NCBI GenBank assembly: GCA_031279795.1
Contig: JAITHZ010000330.1
Coordinates: 1-5,840, forward strand
DNA: 5,840 nucleotides
Reading direction: 5' to 3'
Source: Bacteroidales bacterium
GTDB taxonomy: Bacteria > Bacteroidota > Bacteroidia > Bacteroidales > WRGA01
The position numbers were made by a program, and so were the translations under genes. A model generated the notes under the pieces. It worked only from the letters and a program-made list of their open reading frames with translations, had not been told where the DNA came from and searched no databases. Shown piece by piece: positions 1-5,494 of the stretch. Position 1 is the first letter of the stretch, and each line of letters opens with the position of its first letter.

Positions 1-375
1 ACACTGGCCGGAGTGATAGCAAAAGAAAAACCGAACGACAGAGAATTTCATGTTCCACAACGGCTGAAAGAGTTATACATGAAAAAAGATTTTGGCCAAT
101 ATGCCTTGCCAGACGGAGAATTGCCCGTTTGTTTTATCACAACCAATGACATAACAGGCGGAAATTCAGGAAGTCCAGTGCTAAATGCAACAGGAGAGCT
201 GGTTGGCATTGCCTTTGACGGAAATTGGGAATCATTGAGTGGCGACCTCATCTATGAACCCCAATTGCAACGTTGCATAGCCGTCGATATTCGCTATGTG
301 TTGTTTATAATAGATAAATATGCCAATTCCAGCTATTTAGTTCAAGAAATTCAACACAGCAATTTAGGGAAATGA
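1..375 (+). CDS. dpp7: S46 family dipeptidyl-peptidase, DPP7 type (3' end only)
   Basis: This is the last 124 codons of a serine exopeptidase that removes dipeptides from peptide N-termini in the periplasm or at the cell surface. S46 enzymes are usually about 700 residues, so most of the gene, including the signal peptide and the catalytic His and Asp, lies before base 1. The reading frame is open from base 1 to a TGA at 373-375. Visible residues 52-60 read TGGNSGSPV, the S46 catalytic serine motif; the first Ser (codon 166-168) is the nucleophile. Eighteen residues later, in FDGNWE, lies Gly (codon 220-222). Family knowledge holds that Gly at this site (position 673 in Porphyromonas gingivalis numbering) marks DPP7, which prefers hydrophobic P1 residues, while Arg or Ser marks DPP11, which prefers Asp/Glu. 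The following DIRYVLFIIDKYA segment is the typical S46 C-terminal helix. No convincing terminator follows. Family is certain; the DPP7 subtype rests on a few residues. Confidence 0.93.
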   Translation, partial: TLAGVIAKEKPNDREFHVPQRLKELYMKKDFGQYALPDGELPVCFITTNDITGGNSGSPVLNATGELVGIAFDGNWESLSGDLIYEPQLQRCIAVDIRYVLFIIDKYANSSYLVQEIQHSNLGK

Positions 376-414
376 ATTTTTATTGTTAAAAAATGCAATA
401 ATTTCTTCCCATCC

Positions 415-437
415 ATCATTTGTTATTAAGAAATGAT
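415..437. repeat. Short dyad overlapping the exbB promoter
   Basis: ATCATTT (415-421) and AAATGAT (431-437) form a perfect 7-bp inverted repeat with a 9-base spacer, ending one base before the -7 element. A longer imperfect pairing also exists between 397-407 and 428-438 (10 of 11 pairs). No T-tract follows either hairpin, so neither looks like a terminator for the upstream peptidase gene. The position fits an operator. TonB operons are often iron-regulated through Fur, but the match to a Fur box is not good enough to name a regulator. Confidence 0.35.
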
Positions 438-445
438 TATATTTG
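419..445 (+). promoter_or_regulatory. Probable promoter of the exbB-exbD-exbD-tonB operon
   Basis: TATATTTG at 438-445, followed by CA, matches the Bacteroidetes -7 consensus TAnnTTTG (often TAnnTTTGC). A TTTG at 419-422 could serve as the -33 box, but the 15-base spacing is shorter than the usual 19 or so, so the -33 assignment is weak. Transcription would start near 450-453, giving a leader of roughly 70 bases before the exbB start at 523. A second, very similar element precedes aroQ in this window, which supports the motif being real. It is the only good -7 match I found in the 376-522 gap. Confidence 0.55.
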
Positions 446-522
446 CAACCGACTTTTTGACTGATGAAAATTAGCAGAATCAAATTAATTAAATTTTCAA
501 ATAACTTAAAAAACATTCATTT

Positions 523-1359
523 ATGGAAACTAAAAAAGAAAAGACGACCAAAAAAGCAGGTGGAATCTCCGCCGGAATTGTTATTGCATGCTGTTTTGTA
601 ATAGCCTTATGTGTATTCTTGTTTGTATTCGGAAATCCCGATAACTTCTCCGATGCACCCAAGTGTGAAAAACCAGTATCGCAGGAAGTAAGCGCAATTA
701 GAAATTATTTTGGCACCATCCGCTTGGGCGGGCCTGTAGTTCCGATCGTACTCACCCTGTTGCTGACTGTGTTAACATTAAGCGTTGAACGCTTTTTTGC
801 ACTCAACAAGGCCAAGGGAACAGGCAATCTCATAAAATTTGTAGCCGGAATCAAACAAAAACTGGAAGCAAATGATATCGAAGGCGCGCAACAACTTTGC
901 AGCAAACAAAAAGGAACGGTTGCCAACGTAGTCAACGCAGGCTTGCGAAAGTACGCAGAAGTCGAAAAACTAACCGATGAAACCACGAAGGAACAGAAAA
1001 TTCTGGCCATTCAAAAGGAAATCGAAGAAGCAACAGCGCTCGAATTACCGACTATGGAACAGAATTTGCCTATAGTTGCCTCAATTTCAACATTAGGCAC
1101 ACTGTTCGGACTTTTAGGAACGGTATTGGGTATGATTCGCTCATTCTCCGCCATGGGTACGGAAGGCGCACCCGACTCGGTAAAACTGGCTATCGGTATT
1201 TCTGAAGCTCTTATCAACACCGCATTTGGTATTGCAACCGGAGCGCTGGCTATTATTTCGTATGCCTATTTTACCGGTAAAATTGACAACATCACGTATG
1301 CAATCGACGAAACCGGATTTTCAATCGTACAGACTTACGGTGAAAAACATACCAATTAA
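523..1359 (+). CDS. exbB: MotA/TolQ/ExbB proton channel family protein, TonB motor stator
   Basis: Encodes a 278-residue inner-membrane protein that forms the pentameric proton channel around ExbD and energises TonB. Predicted helices lie at about 15-36, 71-92, 183-205 and 224-250. The last three correspond to the three canonical ExbB helices, with a cytoplasmic domain at about 93-182 between the first two. The core motif LFGLLGTVLGMI (194-205) carries Thr200, and GISEALINTAFGI (225-237) carries Glu228 and Thr233; these match E. coli ExbB Thr148, Glu176 and Thr181, the pore residues. The protein has an extra N-terminal helix after a Lys-rich start (METKKEKTTKK), which would place the N-terminus in the cytoplasm. 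That helix holds three Cys (23, 24, 30), and Cys48 lies in the following periplasmic stretch. The start ATG lies in an A/T-rich leader without a Shine-Dalgarno sequence, as is common in Bacteroidetes. First gene of the operon; exbD follows after 33 bases. Paralogous TolQ is possible by homology, but the adjacent tonB favours ExbB. Confidence 0.95.
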   Translation: METKKEKTTKKAGGISAGIVIACCFVIALCVFLFVFGNPDNFSDAPKCEKPVSQEVSAIRNYFGTIRLGGPVVPIVLTLLLTVLTLSVERFFALNKAKGTGNLIKFVAGIKQKLEANDIEGAQQLCSKQKGTVANVVNAGLRKYAEVEKLTDETTKEQKILAIQKEIEEATALELPTMEQNLPIVASISTLGTLFGLLGTVLGMIRSFSAMGTEGAPDSVKLAIGISEALINTAFGIATGALAIISYAYFTGKIDNITYAIDETGFSIVQTYGEKHTN

Positions 1360-1392
1360 AAGAAACGTTGACTCAAAAGAAAGGATTATTTT

Positions 1393-2043
1393 ATGCCAAA
1401 GGTTAAAGTAAAACGGAAAAGCACACTCATCGACATGACGGCGATGAGCGACGTGACGGTTCTTTTGCTGACCTTTTTTATGCTAACATCAACATTTGTA
1501 AAGAAAGAACCCGTACAGGTAAATACACCTGGTTCAGTTTCGGAAATCAAAATTCCAGAAACAGATATCTTGCAAATATTGATAGACCCTTCTTCAACAG
1601 CCACGTCAATGCACATATTCATGAGCCTTGACAAACAAGCTGACATGACAGAAATTTTAAAAAGGGTTGGCTCTGAATATGATATTGAGTTCACACCAAA
1701 AGAATTAAGCGAATTCAGTCTGCTACCAACATTTGGCGCACCCATAAGCAAAATGAAAGATTTTCTGGCAATGGCTCCCGAAACGAGAGATTCCCAGTTG
1801 AAATCAATGGGCATTCCAAATGACAGCATAAACAATGAGTTTAAGGTATGGGTGAGAAACACACGAAAGTTGATGAACGAAACCGATAGACGAGACAATT
1901 TCAAGATTGCTATCAAGGCAGACGTAAGCACGCCATATCCGGTGGTAAAAAAAGTAATGGACGACCTTCGCGATATACGCGAAAACAGATACAATTTGAT
2001 TACAAGTTTAAAGAAGACTGCCGCAAGCGCGTCTCCTGAATAA
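1393..2043 (+). CDS. exbD: Biopolymer transporter ExbD, first copy
   Basis: Encodes a 216-residue single-pass inner-membrane protein whose transmembrane helix sits inside the ExbB pentamer and carries the proton-relaying aspartate. The cytoplasmic tail (1-14, Lys/Arg-rich) leads into DMTAMSDVTVLLLTFFML; Asp20 aligns with E. coli ExbD Asp25. The helix spans about 17-36. The periplasmic part is long: E. coli ExbD is about 141 residues in total. It has a strand-like start (ILQILID, 59-65), then about 85 residues of inserted, mostly helical-looking sequence, then the usual ExbD end FKIAIKADVSTPYPVVKKVMDD (170-191). An AAAGGA Shine-Dalgarno (1380-1385) lies 7 bases before the ATG, the clearest ribosome site in the operon. 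It pairs functionally with the second exbD 24 bases downstream. A 202-codon antisense reading frame across this gene is a shadow. Confidence 0.94.
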   Translation: MPKVKVKRKSTLIDMTAMSDVTVLLLTFFMLTSTFVKKEPVQVNTPGSVSEIKIPETDILQILIDPSSTATSMHIFMSLDKQADMTEILKRVGSEYDIEFTPKELSEFSLLPTFGAPISKMKDFLAMAPETRDSQLKSMGIPNDSINNEFKVWVRNTRKLMNETDRRDNFKIAIKADVSTPYPVVKKVMDDLRDIRENRYNLITSLKKTAASASPE

Positions 2044-2067
2044 TAATTAATTAAAAAATGAATAATT

Positions 2068-2727
2068 ATGGCTGAGGTACAAACGGGTGATCATGACAAA
2101 GGAAAAGGCGGCAAACCGCAACGGAAAAAACTTTCGACGCGTGTTGATTTTACGCCAATGGTGGATATGAACATGTTGCTGATTACATTTTTTATGTTTT
2201 GTACAACATTGTCAAAACCGCAAACGATGGAAATTGCCATGCCGCCAAAAACAGATGAAATCAAAGATGACAAGCAACCGCCAGCACCTGCCGATTTGTT
2301 TGTTACGCTGATACTGGATGGCGAAAACAGGGCATATTATTTCGAGGGAAAACCGAATTACGAAGACCCCGAATCATTGAAAGATACTGATTATTCCCCT
2401 TCGGGAATAAGGGAACTGCTACTAAGACGTAACATTGCTATTAACAGGCAGATAGACGTACTTAAGCAGAAATTGTTCAACAAGGAAATTACGCAGGAAG
2501 AATACAAAACAGAATCTTCGCGCATAAAAAAGGAAACAAAAGATACGCCGATTGTGATGATTAAACCAACGGAAAAAGCAACGTATAAAAACCTGGTGGA
2601 TGCGCTGGACGAAATGCAAATATCCAATATTGCACGGTATTCGGTAATTGACACGACCTCTGTCGAAAAATTCTTGTTAGCCAACAAATTTACAGGAGGA
2701 CATGCAGCTGCAAACAGCAAAAAATAA
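2068..2727 (+). CDS. exbD: Biopolymer transporter ExbD, second copy
   Basis: Encodes a 219-residue ExbD paralogue. A 20-odd-residue basic, Gly/Lys-rich cytoplasmic tail precedes RVDFTPMVDMNMLLITFFMF; Asp33 is the conserved proton-carrying residue, and the helix spans about 29-47. The periplasmic part starts with DLFVTLILDGENRAYYFEG (76-94), has an inserted charged helical region (about 110-157, rich in Lys, Glu, Arg), then the ExbD C-terminal module PIVMIKPTEKATYKNLVDAL (161-180) and MQISNIARYSVID (183-195). Outside the membrane helix it shares little with the first copy, so this is an old divergence rather than a recent duplication. The leader TTAATTAAAAAATGAATAATT has no Shine-Dalgarno; an ATG at 2058 is in another frame and quickly leaves it. 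Two exbD genes between exbB and tonB is a known Bacteroidetes arrangement. Confidence 0.94.
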   Translation: MAEVQTGDHDKGKGGKPQRKKLSTRVDFTPMVDMNMLLITFFMFCTTLSKPQTMEIAMPPKTDEIKDDKQPPAPADLFVTLILDGENRAYYFEGKPNYEDPESLKDTDYSPSGIRELLLRRNIAINRQIDVLKQKLFNKEITQEEYKTESSRIKKETKDTPIVMIKPTEKATYKNLVDALDEMQISNIARYSVIDTTSVEKFLLANKFTGGHAAANSKK

Positions 2728-2769
2728 GAGAGCAACTGTTTGAAATTGTAACAAAGAAGAAAAGAGGAA

Positions 2770-2789
2770 AATTTTAAAAATTTAAAATT
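2770..2789 (+). repeat. All-A/T perfect inverted repeat abutting the tonB start codon
   Basis: AATTTTAAA (2770-2778) and TTTAAAATT (2781-2789) are exact reverse complements separated by two A residues; the tonB ATG begins at 2790. A purine-rich stretch with a Shine-Dalgarno-like AGAGGAAA (2763-2770) lies just 5' of the dyad, about 22 bases from the ATG, too far for normal use unless the hairpin folds. The pairing is seen directly; a function is inference, and A/T-rich leaders make such dyads possible by chance. Confidence 0.4.
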
Positions 2790-3614
2790 ATGGTACGTGA
2801 TATAAATTTAAACTCAGAAGCATGGCGCGACCTTATTTTTGATGGAAAAAACAAAAAATACGGAGCTTATTATCTGAGAAGAACTTCAGACAAGCGCCAT
2901 TACAGGGCAATGCTGGTGGTGCTGGGTTTAGTAGTTGTAGCAGTGCTTTTGCCGCACATCATTGAAATTGTCACACCCGAACAGGCAGTAGAAGTGGAAG
3001 TAGGAACAACCGAACTTTCGAATGTAGAAATGGAGCAGACAGAAGAAAAGATTATCAAAGAGCCGGAAGCTCCAGAACCGCCGAAACTGATTGCAACAAT
3101 TCAGTTTGTCCCGCCCAAAATGGTAGAAAGGGAGGAGATGAAGGAAGAAGTTGAAATCGCTACGACTGAGGAAGTTATTGAAAACAAGGACGCTATTGGA
3201 ACGCAAACAATAAAGTCCGATTCACGCGACGGGGAACATATTGACGATTTACACACCATTGTGGTGCCAGCACCCAAGGATGAGGAAGAAAAGATATTTC
3301 AGGTAGCCGAACAGCAGCCAACATATCCAGGCGGCTTAGCGGAATTGATGAAATACCTCAACGCCAACTTGAAGTATCCGCCAATAGCGGCCGAACAAGG
3401 TATTCAGGGACGAGTAACGGTACAGTTTGTTGTAAGTAAAACGGGAGCAATTTCGCAAGTGAAAGTACTCCAACCGCTACATCCAAGCTGCGACCGCGAA
3501 GCCGAACGGCTGATAAAAAGCATGCCCAACTGGATTCCCGGTCGGCAAAACGGCAATCCGGTTAACGTATACTATACGGTTCCGATTCGTTTCAAACTTG
3601 AAGACGGAAATTAA
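2790..3614 (+). CDS. tonB: Energy transducer TonB, Bacteroidetes type
   Basis: Encodes a 274-residue protein that spans the periplasm and transmits ExbB/ExbD motor force to TonB-dependent outer-membrane receptors. Unlike E. coli TonB it has a long cytoplasmic N-terminus (1-39) with the segment WRDLIFDGKNKKYGAYYLRR (12-31), typical of Bacteroidetes TonB proteins. One transmembrane helix lies at about 40-60. It lacks an obvious Ser/His pair in the helix core like E. coli Ser16 and His20; the only nearby His is His56 at the outer end. The linker (about 62-168) is Glu-rich with a short proline cluster (EPEAPEPPK, 91-99). The C-terminal TonB domain (about 169-271) includes YPGGLAELMKYLNANLKYP, GIQGRVTVQFVVSKTGAI, and the closing WIPGRQNGNPVNV and YYTVPIRFKL. 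Fourth gene of the operon, 62 bases after exbD2; the next gene starts 2 bases after its stop codon. Confidence 0.96.
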   Translation: MVRDINLNSEAWRDLIFDGKNKKYGAYYLRRTSDKRHYRAMLVVLGLVVVAVLLPHIIEIVTPEQAVEVEVGTTELSNVEMEQTEEKIIKEPEAPEPPKLIATIQFVPPKMVEREEMKEEVEIATTEEVIENKDAIGTQTIKSDSRDGEHIDDLHTIVVPAPKDEEEKIFQVAEQQPTYPGGLAELMKYLNANLKYPPIAAEQGIQGRVTVQFVVSKTGAISQVKVLQPLHPSCDREAERLIKSMPNWIPGRQNGNPVNVYYTVPIRFKLEDGN

Positions 3615-3616
3615 GC

Positions 3617-3847
3617 ATGAGCCGTCTCGAACCGCAACACAACCCAACAATGTACATTTTTGAATGTGCGATGGCAGTGGTTTATGTCATTCTTGCTTAT
3701 TTGTTGCTGTTTACAGATACGTTTGACCGAGGACTGCCGAAAGGAATACGAATTGGTTTGGGATGTATATTTACCGCTTACGGAGTATTCCGGATTTATC
3801 GAGCGCTGAAAAAAGGAATGAAACGGAAAGAAGATGATTCGAATTAG
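3617..3847 (+). CDS. Small two-helix membrane protein of unknown function, last gene of the tonB operon
   Basis: Encodes 76 residues with two predicted helices: about 13-32 (YIFECAMAVVYVILAYLLLF) and about 43-62 (GIRIGLGCIFTAYGVFRIYR). A short loop TDTFDRGLPK joins them, and a basic-then-acidic tail (KKGMKRKEDDSN) follows. The positive-inside rule puts the C-terminus in the cytoplasm and therefore the N-terminus there too. I do not recognise a named family. The start at 3617 is 2 bases after the tonB stop, suggesting translational coupling; the Met at residue 12 (3650) is a possible alternative and would remove only the short polar tail. Good coding character and tight spacing argue that it is real. 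Small membrane proteins are, as I recall, often found after tonB in Bacteroidales. A role in assembling or stabilising the ExbB/ExbD/TonB complex is only an inference. The TAG stop lies inside a perfect hairpin (3840-3859). Confidence 0.82.
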   Translation: MSRLEPQHNPTMYIFECAMAVVYVILAYLLLFTDTFDRGLPKGIRIGLGCIFTAYGVFRIYRALKKGMKRKEDDSN

Positions 3848-3859
3848 TACTCTAATTCG
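3840..3859. repeat. Perfect 8-bp hairpin across the stop codon of the last operon gene
   Basis: CGAATTAG (3840-3847) and CTAATTCG (3852-3859) are exact reverse complements with a 4-base loop TACT. The TAG stop codon (3845-3847) is in the left arm. No T-run follows on either strand, so it is not a standard terminator. It could protect the transcript's 3' end or act together with the stronger hairpin about 50 bases downstream. Confidence 0.5.
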
Positions 3860-3906
3860 TTGAATATTAAAACTAACACTGTCCTAAATTTGTTTTTTCA
3901 TTAATG

Positions 3907-3950
3907 AGAAGGGAGTATCATTCATGATGCTCCTTTCTTTATTGTTTTTT
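3907..3950 (+). terminator. Rho-independent terminator of the exbB-tonB operon
   Basis: Bases 3907-3921 and 3924-3938 form a stem of up to 15 pairs, with two G-T wobbles and the top pairs opening into a small loop. It is followed at once by the T-rich tract TTTATTGTTTTTT (3938-3950). On the opposite strand the stem is followed by an A-rich run, not T, so it should stop only the plus-strand operon and not xerD transcription coming the other way. I found no convincing terminator for xerD in 3951-3992. Confidence 0.85.
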
Positions 3951-3992
3951 AATAGACAGAAATAAGGCAGCAAGTGTAAAAACGCAATCAGA

Positions 3993-4892
3993 TTATTTCC
4001 GATAACGAGGATGAGCGCTCATAATCGTCTCACGCAAGTGTTCACGATCAATGTGCGTATAAATTTCAGTAGTAGTAATTTTCTCATGGCCAAGCATTTG
4101 TTGGATAGCCCTCAAATTTGCGCCACGCTCCAGTAAATGGGTTGCAAACGAATGTCGAAAAGTATGTGGGCTGATAGTTTTCCTGATTCCGGCAATTTCT
4201 GCCTGCACCTTTATGATATGGAAAACCATAATGCGGGAAATCCCTTTGCCACGTTTTGTCTGAAAGAGAATATCTTCACAGCCTTTTTGAATTTTTATTT
4301 CATTTCTACAAATTAAATAATTCCGTATTTCTTTCAGAGCCACTTTTGAAACAGGCACCAGACGCTGTTTACTGCCCTTCCCGTCGACTCGCAAAAAACC
4401 TTCATCGAAATAAATATTGCTTATTTTCAAAGAGATAAGTTCAGAAACACGCAAACCGCAACTGTAAAGTGTCTCCAACATAGCATGATTGCGCTGTCCT
4501 TCAGGTAAAGACTGGTCAATAGACGAAAGAATAGCATCAATCTCCCCAAGAGTCAGTACATCAGGCAATTTCAAACCAATTTTAGGAGATTCGAGCAATT
4601 CAGTCGGATTGTTCTCAATAATTTTTTCAAGCATTAAAAATTTATAAAAGGATTTAATACCGGAAATAATACGAGCTTGCGAACGCGCCCCAATCCCCAC
4701 GTCATGCAATTGCGCCAGAAATTGCTGAAAATCATTTAACTTAATATCAATCAAGGATATACCTTCATCAACAGCAAAATCAACTAACTTATTCAAATCC
4801 AGCAAATAAGCCTCACATGAATTGCCCGAAAGCGACTTTTCCAATTCGAGGTATGCTGTGTATTTATCAATCATATCGGTTAGCGGTTCCAT
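3993..4892 (-). CDS. xerD: Site-specific tyrosine recombinase XerD
   Basis: Encodes a 299-residue integrase-family recombinase that, with a XerC-type partner, resolves chromosome dimers at the dif site in a FtsK-dependent reaction. The N-terminal SAM-like core-binding domain spans about 5-90 (YTAYLELEKSLSGNSCEAY; SQARIISGIKSFYKFL). The catalytic domain spans about 108-295. All six catalytic residues are visible: Arg148 (CGLRVSELI), Lys172 (GKGSKQR), His243 and Arg246 (SPHTFRHSFATHLLERG), His269 (LGHEKITTTEIYTH) and the nucleophile Tyr278. These sit at or within one residue of the E. coli XerD positions (148, 172, 244, 247, 270, 279), and the length matches (298 in E. coli). There are no flanking repeats, attachment sites or phage genes, so this is the housekeeping Xer protein, not a mobile-element integrase. 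It converges on the tonB operon and diverges from aroQ. XerC versus XerD naming is less certain than the family. Confidence 0.93.
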   Translation of the reverse strand: MEPLTDMIDKYTAYLELEKSLSGNSCEAYLLDLNKLVDFAVDEGISLIDIKLNDFQQFLAQLHDVGIGARSQARIISGIKSFYKFLMLEKIIENNPTELLESPKIGLKLPDVLTLGEIDAILSSIDQSLPEGQRNHAMLETLYSCGLRVSELISLKISNIYFDEGFLRVDGKGSKQRLVPVSKVALKEIRNYLICRNEIKIQKGCEDILFQTKRGKGISRIMVFHIIKVQAEIAGIRKTISPHTFRHSFATHLLERGANLRAIQQMLGHEKITTTEIYTHIDREHLRETIMSAHPRYRK

Positions 4893-4980
4893 GATGTCAT
4901 TTTTTTATTGCAATTTTCCACAAAAAAAATTTAGATGAATTTTTATTTTATTCGTCTGTTCATAATTGAAAAATTCGACG

Positions 4981-4988
4981 TACATTTG
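4981..4988 (+). promoter_or_regulatory. Probable -7 promoter element of aroQ(-pyk)
   Basis: TACATTTG, followed by CAAAC, matches the Bacteroidetes -7 consensus TAnnTTTGC and closely resembles the TATATTTGCAACC element before exbB. No clear TTTG -33 box is found at the normal distance; the nearest TTG (4966-4968) is only 12 bases upstream. Transcription would start near 4993-4997, leaving a leader of about 65 bases before the aroQ ATG at 5060. Confidence 0.55.
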
Positions 4989-5006
4989 CAAACGGTAAAA
5001 ACGATT

Positions 5007-5035
5007 CAAAAATACGACAGAAAATTGAAACGCAA
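5007..5035 (-). promoter_or_regulatory. Candidate promoter of xerD on the minus strand
   Basis: Read on the minus strand, TATTTTTG (plus coordinates 5007-5014) fits TAnnTTTG, and a TTG (5033-5035) lies 18 bases upstream, close to normal -33 spacing. Transcription would start near 5000 and give a leader of about 105 bases before the xerD ATG at 4890-4892. The region is A/T-rich, so chance matches are likely. Confidence 0.35.
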
Positions 5036-5059
5036 TTCATTTTCACAAAAAATAAGTTC

Positions 5060-5494
5060 ATGAAAATTCAGATAATAAACGGACCTAACTTGAATCTGTT
5101 AGGAAAACGAGAACCCGGAATATATGGAAACAGTTCATTTGAAGAATATTACATAGACCTTCAACAGCAATATCCGACAGTTGAATTTGCATATTTTCAA
5201 TCGAACAGCGAAGGCAAATTGATAGACAAACTGCATGAAGTTGGTTTCAACGCAGATAGCATCATCTTAAATGCAGGCGCCTATACACACACTTCCATAG
5301 CGCTTCACGATGCGATAAAAGCAATACATTCGCCTGTCATTGAAGTACATATTTCAAATATATATCAACGAGAGACATTCCGACACATCTCACATATCGC
5401 GTCAGCATGTATGGGAAGTATTGCCGGATTTGGAATGGATTCATACCGGTTAGCTGTTGAAGCAATACTAAACAGAAATAAAAAACAGAAATAA
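5060..5494 (+). CDS. aroQ: Type II 3-dehydroquinate dehydratase
   Basis: Encodes a 144-residue cytoplasmic enzyme that dehydrates 3-dehydroquinate to 3-dehydroshikimate, the third step of the shikimate pathway to aromatic amino acids. The type II fold and residues are complete: Asn10 in NGPNLNLLG, lid Arg17 and catalytic Tyr22 in GKREPGIYG, Asn71 and His77 in ILNAGAYTHTS, Glu95 and His97 in VIEVHISN, Arg104 and Arg108 in QRETFRH. They correspond to Asn12, Arg19, Tyr24, Asn75, His81, Glu99, His101, Arg108 and Arg112 of the Mycobacterium tuberculosis enzyme. Length is normal for the dodecameric family (about 140-150). The start is the ATG directly before KIQIINGPN; there is no Shine-Dalgarno. 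The C-terminal tail NRNKKQK is encoded by a 13-bp tandem duplication that also supplies the stop codon. pyk begins 4 bases later, so the two are probably co-transcribed. Confidence 0.97.
   Translation: MKIQIINGPNLNLLGKREPGIYGNSSFEEYYIDLQQQYPTVEFAYFQSNSEGKLIDKLHEVGFNADSIILNAGAYTHTSIALHDAIKAIHSPVIEVHISNIYQRETFRHISHIASACMGSIAGFGMDSYRLAVEAILNRNKKQK

Noticed and set aside
397..438. Imperfect 11-bp hairpin as a terminator for the S46 peptidase gene
   Set aside because: No T-tract follows the stem on the plus strand; the next bases are the likely exbB promoter.
1386..1994. A 202-codon open frame on the minus strand, antisense to the first exbD
   Set aside because: It lies almost wholly over a clear exbD with conserved membrane aspartate, and its translation is low-complexity Ser/Ile/Phe-rich with no family resemblance. 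It is a shadow frame.
2694..2743. A perfect AGGAGG near the end of exbD2 followed by ATG and a 13-codon frame ending before tonB, resembling a leader peptide
   Set aside because: The spacing from AGGAGG to ATG is only 2 bases, too short for normal initiation, and the bases are explained by exbD2 codons for Thr-Gly-Gly-His.
3993..4892. The tyrosine recombinase as a sign of an integrative element or phage
   Set aside because: Length and catalytic positions match housekeeping XerD almost residue for residue, and there are no att-like repeats, tRNA gene or mobile-element genes nearby.
4934..4976. A/T-rich hairpins (4934-4956; 4937-4944 with 4969-4976) as a riboswitch or attenuator in the xerD-aroQ gap
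   Set aside because: The stems are short and nearly all A/T, one has wobble pairing on only one strand, and no conserved riboswitch core is visible.
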